In this document: in pieces, positions 1-5,057 of the stretch | Numbering within the stretch: position 1 is the stretch's first letter | Layout of the letters: each line of letters opens with the position of its first letter | DNA from: Verrucomicrobiota bacterium | Lineage (GTDB): Bacteria; Verrucomicrobiota; Verrucomicrobiia; Limisphaerales; CAZBKV01 | Length of the DNA: 5,057 nucleotides | NCBI GenBank assembly: GCA_021160185.1 | Contig: JAGHDA010000448.1 | Location: forward strand, 1 to 5,057 | Reading direction: 5' to 3' | Notes under the pieces: model-generated | Databases searched by the model: none | What the model was told of the DNA's origin: nothing | The model's input: only the letters and a program-made list of their open reading frames with translations | Program-made: the position numbers and the translations under genes

Positions 1-52
1 ACCGACTCGAGCTCTTTCACGCTCATCGTCTTGCTGAACCGCTTGCCCCATT
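1..52. repeat. Inverted repeat, left copy (partner 569-620)
   Basis: Bases 1-47 equal the reverse complement of 574-620 without mismatch. Base 48 differs, bases 49-52 match again, and similarity ends at 53. The repeat may run further left, beyond the window. It occupies the truncated end of the methyltransferase frame. A coincidental 47-base match between unrelated coding sequences is not credible. It is either a chimeric or fold-back join at a contig end or, less likely, a true inverted duplication. Confidence 0.97.
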
Positions 53-407
53 CGACCTTGTCTACCTCAACGGCGTGCTGCACCACATCCCGCCCCCCGA
101 TCGTCCGCCGTTGGCTCGGCGGTTAGCCGCGCTCCTCGCCCCGGGCGGCGCGCTTGCGGTGTGGGAAAACAACCCCTGGAATCCGGGAACCCGATGGGTC
201 ATGCGGCGGACGCCGTTCGATCGGGACGCCGCGCCGTTGGGGGCGGCGCAAACCCGCTGTCTGGCGGAAGCGGCCGGCTTGCGCGTGGCGCGGACGGATT
301 ACCTCTTCCTCTTCCCGCGCGCGCTCCGATTTTTCCGGCCGATCGAGCCTGCTCTCGCCTCGCTTCCGCTGGGAGGCCAGTACCTCGTCCTTGCAAGGCG
401 GCCTTGA
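1..407 (+). CDS. Class I SAM-dependent methyltransferase, C-terminal part (5' truncated)
   Basis: The reading frame is open from base 3 and stops with TGA at 405-407. The motif 'FDLVYLNGVLHHIP' matches strand 4 and the following loop of Rossmann-fold class I methyltransferases. 'LAPGGALAVWENNPWNP' matches the strand-5 region, and the end '...GGQYLVLARRP' is a usual C-terminus for the family. The SAM-binding glycine motif would lie upstream and is not in the window. About 119 native residues remain of a usual 200-250. The methyl acceptor cannot be told; the 'NPWNPGTRWVMRRTPFDRD' stretch recurs in uncharacterised members often found near sugar or lipid modification genes. Bases 1-47 are an inverted copy of part of the downstream zinc-ribbon gene, so the first ~16 codons are probably not authentic and reliable sequence starts near base 48. 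The zinc-ribbon gene begins 133 bases downstream; no clear terminator lies between them. Confidence 0.8.
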   Translation, partial: RLELFHAHRLAEPLAPFDLVYLNGVLHHIPPPDRPPLARRLAALLAPGGALAVWENNPWNPGTRWVMRRTPFDRDAAPLGAAQTRCLAEAAGLRVARTDYLFLFPRALRFFRPIEPALASLPLGGQYLVLARRP

Positions 408-473
408 AAAGTCTCCCGATCGCCGGTCTCCCGAGTTGGCGACCGAAACTTTCAATTAAAGGGCATCAGAGAC

Positions 474-500
474 TTGAAAAATGCGTCGGATCGTTATTGT
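474..500 (+). promoter_or_regulatory. Possible sigma70-like promoter for the zinc-ribbon gene
   Basis: TTGAAA (474-479, five of six consensus bases) is followed 15 bases later by TATTGT (495-500, four of six). They sit in a locally AT-rich patch of a GC-rich region, about 40 bases before the start codon at 541. The spacing is shorter than the ideal 17, so this is only a candidate. Confidence 0.3.
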
Positions 501-540
501 TGAGGCCGAGTTTGGAAGGAACGAAGAAGGAGGAGCTGCC

Positions 541-705
541 ATGCCGACGTATGAGTATCGATGCGCAAAATGCGGCAAGCGGTTCAGCAAGACGATGAGC
601 GTGAAAGAGCTCGAGTCGGTCAAGGTAAAGTGCCCCAAGTGCTCGAGCGCGCGCGTGGTTCGGGAAATCTCCGGTTTCTTCGCAAACACTTCCCGCAAGA
701 GCTGA
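541..705 (+). CDS. FmdB-type zinc-ribbon protein
   Basis: A complete 54-residue protein beginning 'MPTYEYRCAKCGKRFS'. Two CxxC knuckles, C8/C11 and C31/C34, can hold one zinc ion. This matches the FmdB-type zinc ribbon (Zn_ribbon_8), named after a putative regulator of formamidase synthesis in Methylophilus; the molecular role of most members is unknown. It is at the short end for the family and lacks the Gly/Ser/Lys-rich tail often seen. The start at 541 is chosen because AAGGAGGAG at 527-535 lies 5 bases before it and the protein then begins with the family's typical MPxYEYxC. An earlier in-frame ATG at 481 would read through this ribosome binding site and add 20 residues unlike the family. 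An intrinsic terminator follows, so the gene is probably the last or only one in its transcript. Bases 574-620 recur inverted at the window's left edge. Confidence 0.93.
   Translation: MPTYEYRCAKCGKRFSKTMSVKELESVKVKCPKCSSARVVREISGFFANTSRKS
569..620. repeat. Inverted repeat, right copy (partner 1-52)
   Basis: This copy lies inside the zinc-ribbon gene, covering roughly codons 10-27, where the protein looks native and continuous. It is therefore the original, and the copy at 1-52 is the displaced one. Identity is 51 of 52, with 574-620 exact. Confidence 0.97.
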
Positions 706-729
706 TCTCTTCGTTTTGATCGCCGGCGG

Positions 730-755
730 GCCGCCTGGTCCGGCGGCGTGTTTTT
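730..755 (+). terminator. Rho-independent terminator after the zinc-ribbon gene
   Basis: GCCGCC (730-735) pairs fully with GGCGGC (742-747) around a 6-base loop. After GTG comes a run of five T (751-755). It lies 25 bases past the stop codon at 705 and would end the zinc-ribbon transcript, separating it from the transporter. No conserved gene covers it. Confidence 0.7.
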
Positions 756-863
756 ACCTTCCCTGGGAGACGCGAGCGCCGCCCTTTGTCCGGGCGGAGG
801 GGGAGCGTTGTGTTTCGTGATCCTTGCGCCGGGCGAGGGCTGGCGCGGAAGGCGCCCTTCCTT

Positions 864-869
864 TACAAT
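864..869 (+). promoter_or_regulatory. Possible -10 element for the peptide transporter
   Basis: TACAAT matches the TATAAT consensus in five of six bases and lies 55 bases before the start codon at 925. No good -35 hexamer sits 16-18 bases upstream. A short GGCGC/GCGCC hairpin (842-846 / 852-856) occupies that position instead. Low-confidence candidate. Confidence 0.3.
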
Positions 870-924
870 CGCCCGCCGACTGACCGGCGGCGCAGGGGCG
901 TTCGGGAGAAAGGAACATGGGCCG

Positions 925-2379
925 ATGAGCGAAGAGGAAGCGATTTCAACTGACGCGGGGGCGACGAAAAGCGGCGCGGCGCGCGTGGACAGGATGCCCC
1001 GCTCGGTGCCTTTCATCGTGGGCAACGAGGCGGCCGAGCGCTTCAGCTACTACGGCATGCGCTCGATTCTGACGCTCTACATGGCCGAAGTGCTCATGAT
1101 GGGCGACAAGAAGGCCGTCGAGGTGATGCACCTGTTCATCGCGGCGGTGTATTTCATGCCGCTGCTGGGCGGATGGATCGCGGATCGTTGGTGGGGGCGT
1201 TATTGGACCATTCTGACGATTTCGCTTTTCTACTGCCTGGGCCACGGGGTGCTGGCGATTTTCGAGGGGAGCCAGGCCTGGCTCTATGTGGGGTTGGCGC
1301 TGATCGCGATCGGCTCGGGCGGGATCAAGCCGTGCGTCTCCGCCTTTGTCGGAGATCAGTTCGGCCCGGAGCGCGAACATCTTCTCCCCAAGGTCTACGG
1401 CATGTTCTATTGGGCGATCAACTTTGGCTCGTTTTTCGCCTTTCTCATCATCCCATGGGTGAAGGAGCGCGCCGGCTACAGTTGGGCCTTTGCCATTCCG
1501 GGCATCGCTATGGGGCTGGCCACGTTGATCTTCTGGCTGGGCACGCCCGCCTATGTGCGCAAGCCGCCCGCGCGCCAGACCAAGCAGGCGGGCTTTTTCA
1601 AAGTGTTATGGCATGCCTGGAAGCGGCGGGCCGCTCGTCGGCCGGGAAGCTCTTTTCTGGACGCAGCCCGCGATCGCTTCAGCCCAAGCGAGGTCGGCGC
1701 GGTCAAGGCTGTCCTGGGCATTCTGATGCTCTACGCCCCGTTGCCGGTGTTTTGGTCGCTTTTCGATCAAACCGCTTCGACATGGGTCCTGCAAGGGGCT
1801 CAGATGCGGCCGTTTGATCTGTGGGGCTTTACGATCGACGCGGAACGCATCCAGTCGTTGAATCCCCTTCTGGTGATGATCCTGATTCCGCTCTTTACCG
1901 GGGTGCTCTATCCCTGGCTGGCCAAGCGCGGGTTGAATCCCACCCCGTTGCGGCGAATGACCGCGGGGATGTTCCTGGCCGCTTCCTCCTTCGCCGTGTG
2001 CGCCTGGTTGGAGGCCCGGGTCCGCGCCGGAGCGGAGCTGAGCATCCTCTGGCAGGCGCTTCCCTACCTCATCCTCACATCCGGGGAGGTTCTCTTCTCG
2101 ACTACCGGCCTGGAGTTCGCTTTCTCCCAGGCGCCCGCCTCGATGAAGAGCACGATCATGAGCTTCTGGCTCCTGACCGTGGCGGTGGGCGATCTGCTGG
2201 TCGCCGTGATCACCGACCTCAACAAGCGGCTGATTGGGGCGGAGGGGGCGGCCCAGTTCCTGCTCTACGCGGGAATGATGTTGGGAGTGACGGCGATTTT
2301 CGCTGTGCTGGCGGCGGTGTACGCCCGACTCCGGGCCCGGTTCGTAGCAGAAGACAGCGGTCTGCGCCCCGCGGCTTGA
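925..2379 (+). CDS. Proton-coupled oligopeptide transporter (POT/PTR2 family)
   Basis: A complete 484-residue inner-membrane protein expected to import di- and tripeptides with protons. The TM1 motif ExxERFxYYG is E35-E38-R39-F40-Y42-Y43-G44. 'GGWIADRWWGRY' (82-93) is the PTR2 signature region. The TM4 lysine is K135 in 'GGIKPCVSAF', TM5 has 'FYWAINFGS' (161-169), TM7 'FDQTASTW' (280-287), and the TM10 glutamate is E397 in 'TTGLEFAFSQAP'. These are the residues tied to proton coupling and peptide binding in the family. I count 12 hydrophobic helices. The TM6-TM7 loop (about 207-258) is hydrophilic, without the two extra helices usual in bacterial members. The TM7 and TM10 motifs read like those of animal PepT1. 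The start at 925 has AGGA (911-914) 10 bases upstream and gives the usual short N-terminus. The frame is open back to 748, but that part starts in the preceding terminator and is not needed. Confidence 0.95.
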   Translation: MSEEEAISTDAGATKSGAARVDRMPRSVPFIVGNEAAERFSYYGMRSILTLYMAEVLMMGDKKAVEVMHLFIAAVYFMPLLGGWIADRWWGRYWTILTISLFYCLGHGVLAIFEGSQAWLYVGLALIAIGSGGIKPCVSAFVGDQFGPEREHLLPKVYGMFYWAINFGSFFAFLIIPWVKERAGYSWAFAIPGIAMGLATLIFWLGTPAYVRKPPARQTKQAGFFKVLWHAWKRRAARRPGSSFLDAARDRFSPSEVGAVKAVLGILMLYAPLPVFWSLFDQTASTWVLQGAQMRPFDLWGFTIDAERIQSLNPLLVMILIPLFTGVLYPWLAKRGLNPTPLRRMTAGMFLAASSFAVCAWLEARVRAGAELSILWQALPYLILTSGEVLFSTTGLEFAFSQAPASMKSTIMSFWLLTVAVGDLLVAVITDLNKRLIGAEGAAQFLLYAGMMLGVTAIFAVLAAVYARLRARFVAEDSGLRPAA

Positions 2380-2404
2380 GCCGCAGCGGCGGACGCCGGA
2401 TTCC

Positions 2405-2875
2405 TTACCAGAGAAAGGAACGTTCCTCAGCGAGCAGCTTTTTGCCGGACCAGAGCGTCACGCGCCAGGCGATCAGCCGGCCCGCTTTGCGGTAGGGCTT
2501 TCCAAGCAGCTCGAGCGCGTCCCATTTCCGTCCCAGAAATCCGCGCCGGACCGCCCGCTCCACCACGATCGGCTTCGCCTTGGAGCTGTTGGCGGTGATC
2601 AACTCCGCCCGGAGGCGAAGCCCTTCTTTCTGGGCCTCTCGATTCGCCGCCCAATGCACGCAAATGCGCAGGCCGCCGCGCGCTTCCGGATGCTGCCGGA
2701 GCCAGGCCTGATAGGCGTCCCGTTGGTAGAGGCTCGGGCTGCGGGCGTGCCGGCCCTTGGCGTCCACATAGAACTTAAGGACTTTCAGGATCCGGCCCGA
2801 GGCCGCGGCTTCGACGCCGGCCGGGGCGGCCAACGCCAGGAGCAGGAAACACAGCCACGCCTTTCGCATGCGCAC
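2405..2875 (-). CDS. Small secreted protein of unknown function
   Basis: A 156-residue protein with a Sec signal peptide: positively charged start (R2, R4, K5), hydrophobic core about 7-19, and likely cleavage after A23 (V-E-A). The mature part is soluble, strongly basic and lacks cysteine pairs. Its best marked region is 'GRHARSPSLYQRDAYQAWLR' (41-60), and it ends in 'SFLW'. I recall similar uncharacterised proteins in Verrucomicrobiota but no named domain, so no function is given. The start is GTG at 2875: GGAGGGA (minus strand, 2888-2894) lies 12 bases ahead. An ATG two codons later (2869) would be 18 bases away but is possible. The gene follows the Tat-exported protein by 48 bases on the same strand, so the two are probably co-transcribed and may act together outside the cytoplasm. 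It converges on the transporter with 25 bases between stops and no T-tract terminator visible. Confidence 0.85.
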   Translation of the reverse strand: MRMRKAWLCFLLLALAAPAGVEAAASGRILKVLKFYVDAKGRHARSPSLYQRDAYQAWLRQHPEARGGLRICVHWAANREAQKEGLRLRAELITANSSKAKPIVVERAVRRGFLGRKWDALELLGKPYRKAGRLIAWRVTLWSGKKLLAEERSFLW

Positions 2876-2923
2876 CAGGCTACCGGTTCCCTCCGGAAAG
2901 GCAACGGCGAAGCGCCCGGCCTC

Positions 2924-3868
2924 TCAATTCCACGGCCTGGCCCGGAGGCGGGCGCGCGCGATCTCGCGCCGGGCGATCTCCGCGTCTTCAGCGACCTGCC
3001 AGTCGAACATCCCCGCGCAGATAAAATCCGCCCCGTTTTCGAAAGCGTAGCGGAAGCCTTGTTCGGGGTGGATCGCCCCTGCGCCGAGCGTTTTGTAGGC
3101 GATCCAGGGTCGGTCTACGCCTTCCATGAACCGCCTGGTTTCCTCCGGCGTTTCCGCCCACACGCTGTCGTGCCGCGGCATCGGGCCGGCCGACCAGTAC
3201 TGCTTGCTGTTGAAGGTCTTCATGTAGAAGTCGGGCTCGACGCCGGCCGCCTCGCACGCCTTGGGAACCTCGATCCTGTGACCGCCGATTCCGGCTGGAA
3301 GCCCCAGTTCCCGGATCGCTTCCACTGCTTCCTTCAACAGCCGGACTTCCCCGCGCTGAACCAGCGCGTCGCCCACCCCGCCGTGGACGTACACCGCCGC
3401 CGCGCCGCGGTCCGCCGCCAGCTTGATCTCGCGCGTCCTTTCTTCGGGAGGCAGCTTGACTTGGGCGATCCAATGCATCTTGCCCCCGCCGGCGCGGAAT
3501 TTCTTGAGAATGCGGGCGGTGTGGTCGTCCAGCCGCAGGATCATCGCGTTGAGCCCGCAGGCCTCGCAAAGATGGAGCGTCTCCAGCACCTTTTCGTCGG
3601 TGAAATAGCGGCGCAGCAGGTCGGACACGTAGATCAGGTCTCGGCTGTGCGCGAAGCCGCTGATCAAGTTGCCGCCGCAGATGAGCCGGGTGATTCGCAG
3701 GTTTCCGATGCGGCCGGTCGGCAGGAGCGGCGCCCGGCTCGGCGCGGAGGCGGGCGGCGAGCCTTCGGCCTCGCGGGCCAGGAGCTGACGCTCCTCGAAG
3801 CGCCATGTCATGGCGGCCGCGCCCAGCAACGAGCCGCCCATGAAACGACGGCGGGAAATCTTTTTCAT
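2924..3868 (-). CDS. Tat-exported TIM-barrel protein, aldo/keto reductase-like
   Basis: A 314-residue protein that opens with a twin-arginine signal: S5-R6-R7-R8-F9-M10, then a short hydrophobic stretch 11-20, so it should be exported folded. From about residue 53, 'GNLRITRLICGGNLISGF' resembles the first strand of aldo/keto reductases. Alternating strands and helices follow: 'MHWIAQVKL' (131-139), 'AAAVYVHGGVGD' (157-168), 'LPAGIGGHRIEVPKACEAAG' (190-209), 'DFYMKTFN' (213-220), 'WIAYKTLGAGAI' (255-266), 'GADFICAGMFD' (279-289). The catalytic Asp and Tyr of the classical tetrad are not seen in the expected place; 'LRLDDHTARIL' (111-121) stands there. K138 and H162 may correspond to the tetrad Lys and His. 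Activity is therefore uncertain. I recall related uncharacterised proteins in Planctomycetes and Verrucomicrobiota. The start at 3868 places the Tat motif at the N-terminus. A TTG at 3937 is in frame but would bury it. The ribosome binding site is weak (GGA 6 bases before). Confidence 0.85.
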   Translation of the reverse strand: MKKISRRRFMGGSLLGAAAMTWRFEERQLLAREAEGSPPASAPSRAPLLPTGRIGNLRITRLICGGNLISGFAHSRDLIYVSDLLRRYFTDEKVLETLHLCEACGLNAMILRLDDHTARILKKFRAGGGKMHWIAQVKLPPEERTREIKLAADRGAAAVYVHGGVGDALVQRGEVRLLKEAVEAIRELGLPAGIGGHRIEVPKACEAAGVEPDFYMKTFNSKQYWSAGPMPRHDSVWAETPEETRRFMEGVDRPWIAYKTLGAGAIHPEQGFRYAFENGADFICAGMFDWQVAEDAEIARREIARARLRARPWN

Positions 3869-3982
3869 CGCTTGTCCATTCGGGTTCTGTTTCCGGATCC
3901 ATCTTGGAGAGCCCGCCCTTCCCAAGGCAAGCGGCAAACCCTCCGTCTCTGTGCTTGTCCGGCCCTGCGTTGCCGCCTCTCA

Positions 3983-4008
3983 TTCCGCTCGCTTTGTTTG
4001 GAGCGGAA
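3983..4008. repeat. Inverted repeat, 8-base arms with 10-base spacer
   Basis: TTCCGCTC (3983-3990) and GAGCGGAA (4001-4008) are exact reverse complements. The site lies 115-140 bases upstream of the Tat-exported protein's start codon. It could be a hairpin in that gene's leader or an operator for a dimeric regulator. No T-tract follows on either strand, so it is not a typical terminator. A competing pairing GCTTT/AAAGC (3991-3995 / 4007-4011) is also possible. Confidence 0.4.
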
Positions 4009-4044
4009 AGCGGCGCCTGAGGGCTGGTTTTTTCAAAGGAATGA

Positions 4045-4287
4045 TTATTCGAAGAGGCGGAATTGGATAAGATGGCACATTGATGACTCGGGCGGCGGCG
4101 GAACCCTCTTCGACTGCTTGGCCGGCGGCGGGGCCTGCTTCGAGGAGCGCCGCTTCTCCGCCGGGAGATTGACCGGTTCGTCCTTGGAGCGGAGGAGGCC
4201 GATCTTGTGTCGCTTGAGCTTCGCCTCGAGGGCCTCGCCTGAGCCTGTTTCTGAGGGAATCGTTCCGGCCGAATTTTTCTGAGCCAT
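4045..4287 (-). CDS. Possible small lysine/proline-rich protein, hypothetical
   Basis: An 80-residue frame starting at ATG 4287 and stopping with TAA at 4045. No family is recognised. The middle part, 'EALEAKLKRHKIGLLRSKDE', looks like a real charged helix and its codons strongly favour G or C in third position, as in the neighbouring genes. After it come two proline runs, 'APPPA' and 'VPPPPE', which arise from GC-rich triplet runs on the plus strand. The protein is basic, has no signal peptide or membrane segment, and is probably mostly disordered. Against it: GAAAGG directly abuts the start codon, so there is no well-spaced ribosome binding site, and the ends of the frame show weaker codon bias than the middle. 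It would lie 176 bases upstream of the Tat-exported gene on the same strand. Confidence 0.35.
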   Translation of the reverse strand: MAQKNSAGTIPSETGSGEALEAKLKRHKIGLLRSKDEPVNLPAEKRRSSKQAPPPAKQSKRVPPPPESSMCHLIQFRLFE

Positions 4288-4341
4288 CCTTTCGGTTCCC
4301 GTTCCGAGGTCGCGCCCGCCGATTCGGCGCCGGTTTTGGCC

Positions 4342-4371
4342 TTTGCATCGGAGCGCTGGATGCCTTAATAA
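4342..4371 (+). promoter_or_regulatory. Weak candidate promoter for cimA
   Basis: TTTGCA (4342-4347) is followed after 18 bases by TAATAA (4366-4371), the only AT-rich hexamer in the cimA leader. Matches to the -35 and -10 consensus are four and three of six. Transcripts would start near 4378, at the base of the leader hairpin, which would leave little of its left arm. Either this promoter or the hairpin may therefore be irrelevant. Confidence 0.2.
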
Positions 4372-4375
4372 CTGC

Positions 4376-4398
4376 CTTTTCCGCCTGCGGCGGAGGAG
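4376..4398 (+). promoter_or_regulatory. Hairpin covering the cimA ribosome binding site
   Basis: CTTTTCCGCC (4376-4385) can pair with GGCGGAGGAG (4389-4398) through ten pairs, two of them G-U, around a TGC loop. The right arm contains the whole Shine-Dalgarno sequence GGAGGAG (4392-4398), which ends 8 bases before the ATG at 4407. If it forms in the mRNA, it would hide the ribosome binding site. It is visible directly; a regulatory role is inference. Confidence 0.45.
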
Positions 4399-4406
4399 TG
4401 GCGGCA

Positions 4407-5057
4407 ATGGCCAGGAAAATCGAGATTTACGACACGACGCTCCGGGACGGGAGCCAGGGCGAAGGCGTCAATTTTTCAGTGGCGGACAAGCTCCGGATCG
4501 CGGAGCGACTGGACAGTTTCGGCGTCGATTATATCGAGGGCGGCTGGCCGGGGAGCAATCCGCGGGATATCGCCTTTTTCGAGGAAGCCAAGAAGCGCCG
4601 ATGGCGCCTGGCGAAGCTGGCGGCCTTCGGCTCGACCCGACGCAAAGGGGTTCCGGTGGAGGAAGACCCCCAGGTGCGGCTGTTGGCGGAGGCCGAGACG
4701 CCGGTGGTGACGATTTTCGGCAAGACCTGGCCTCTGCACGTGCGCCATGTTCTGCGCGCTTCGGCGGAGGAGAATTTGGCGATGATCCGGGACACGACGC
4801 GGTTTCTCAAGGACCGCGGCCGCTTTGTGGTCTACGACGCCGAGCACGCGATCGACGGCTATTTTGACGATCCGGAGTACGCGGTGGCGACATGGAAGGC
4901 GGCCGAGGAGGGCGGGGCGGACCGGATCGTGCTTTGCGACACCAACGGCGGGCGACTGCCGCGGGAGATTGCTCAGGCGGTGGAGGCGGCCAGGAAGAGC
5001 CTGCGCGTTCCCGTCGGCATCCACACCCACAACGACGCCGGGCTGGCCGTGGCGGGG
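4407..5057 (+). CDS. cimA: Citramalate synthase, N-terminal part (3' truncated)
   Basis: The frame is open from ATG 4407 to the end of the window: 217 residues of a usual ~520-540. The enzyme condenses pyruvate with acetyl-CoA to (R)-citramalate, opening the threonine-independent route to 2-oxobutanoate and isoleucine in the cytoplasm. The start 'IEIYDTTLRDGSQGEGVNFS' (5-24) carries the DRE-TIM-lyase motif with R13 and D14. 'LDSFGVDYIEGGWPGSNPRD' (35-54) is typical of citramalate rather than isopropylmalate or homocitrate synthases. The metal-binding HxH is H206/H208 in 'GIHTHNDAG' (204-212). 'YDAEHAIDGY' (143-152) stands where most members have AEHFFDGY, a small deviation. The regulatory C-terminal domain that binds isoleucine is beyond the window. 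GGAGGAG (4392-4398) lies 8 bases before the start and fixes it. The gene diverges from the exported pair. A 2-isopropylmalate synthase-like paralogue is the alternative, considered less likely. Confidence 0.93.
   Translation, partial: MARKIEIYDTTLRDGSQGEGVNFSVADKLRIAERLDSFGVDYIEGGWPGSNPRDIAFFEEAKKRRWRLAKLAAFGSTRRKGVPVEEDPQVRLLAEAETPVVTIFGKTWPLHVRHVLRASAEENLAMIRDTTRFLKDRGRFVVYDAEHAIDGYFDDPEYAVATWKAAEEGGADRIVLCDTNGGRLPREIAQAVEAARKSLRVPVGIHTHNDAGLAVAG

Larger units (their letters stand above)
3869..4406. other. 538-base stretch without a secure gene
   Basis: This gap separates the minus-strand exported pair from the divergent cimA gene and should carry promoters for both. It holds an inverted repeat at 3983-4008, a possible small minus-strand gene at 4045-4287, and the cimA leader hairpin at 4376-4398. 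A run of six T at 4028-4033 has no convincing stem before it. Longer open frames on the plus strand here are translations opposite the neighbours and show no protein-like pattern. No tRNA or known riboswitch structure was recognised. Confidence 0.6.

Noticed and set aside
748..924. Upstream extension of the transporter to 748
   Set aside because: It would begin in the terminator stem, add 59 residues unlike the family and ignore the AGGA before the ATG at 925.
917..928. Three-codon frame ATG GGC CGA TGA overlapping the transporter start as ATGA
   Set aside because: Its start is only 2 bases from the AGGA, too close for initiation; no sign of a leader peptide.
456..1025. 189-residue open frame on the minus strand
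   Set aside because: It is antisense to the zinc-ribbon gene and the transporter start, crosses the terminator, and shows no protein-like pattern.
2371..2404. Terminator between the convergent genes
   Set aside because: GCGGC/GCCGC pairs around the transporter stop codon, but there is no T-tract on either strand.
4012..4034. Terminator suggested by the six-T run at 4028-4033
   Set aside because: The bases before it form at most a 3-4 pair stem with a very small loop, and no plus-strand gene ends upstream.
2654..4282. 542-residue open frame on the plus strand
   Set aside because: It lies opposite the two minus-strand genes with clear signal peptides, has no recognisable domain and is rich in Arg, Ala, Pro and Gly, as expected for an antisense frame in GC-rich DNA.
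4343..5030. Other open frames opposite or out of phase with cimA (4343-4867 plus, 4476-5030 minus)
   Set aside because: The cimA frame matches its family residue by residue through to the window end; the others are shadows.
1..5057. CRISPR array, tRNA, rRNA, transposon ends or phage genes
   Set aside because: No regularly spaced repeats, cloverleaf, rRNA sequence, transposase or phage-like frame was seen; the only long repeat is the single inverted pair at 1-52 / 569-620.

Overview
The window is a GC-rich bacterial segment (about 60-65 % GC by eye), cut at both ends. It starts inside a methyltransferase gene and stops inside a citramalate synthase gene. The gene set suggests the PVC group, most likely Verrucomicrobiota. 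It includes a small secreted protein with an 'SPSLYxRDAYQ' core and C-terminal 'SFLW', a Tat-exported TIM-barrel protein related to aldo/keto reductases, and a peptide transporter of 12-helix, animal-like type. From memory these occur in that group. The assignment is an inference, not a database result.

Left part, plus strand (1-2379). It holds the C-terminal half of a class I SAM-dependent methyltransferase (to 407), then a 54-residue FmdB-type zinc-ribbon protein (541-705) with a strong ribosome binding site and an intrinsic terminator behind it (730-755). A complete proton-coupled oligopeptide transporter of the POT/PTR2 family follows (925-2379).

Middle, minus strand (3868 down to 2405). 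A Tat-signal TIM-barrel oxidoreductase-like protein (3868-2924) is followed after 48 bases by a small Sec-secreted protein (2875-2405). They probably form a two-gene unit, both exported. This unit converges on the transporter with only 25 bases between stop codons.

Right part. Between the exported pair and the last gene lie 538 bases (3869-4406). They hold a possible small lysine/proline-rich protein on the minus strand (4287-4045), an 8-10-8 inverted repeat and the leader of cimA. The cimA gene (4407 to beyond the end) encodes citramalate synthase, the first step of threonine-independent isoleucine synthesis. Its Shine-Dalgarno sequence lies inside a 10-bp hairpin.

The most striking non-gene signal is at the left edge. 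Bases 1-47 are an exact reverse complement of 574-620, inside the zinc-ribbon gene. The first ~16 codons read for the methyltransferase are therefore antisense zinc-ribbon sequence. A chimeric or fold-back assembly join is the simplest explanation. No new multi-gene system (defence, mobile element or CRISPR) is visible; the genes look like ordinary chromosomal ones.
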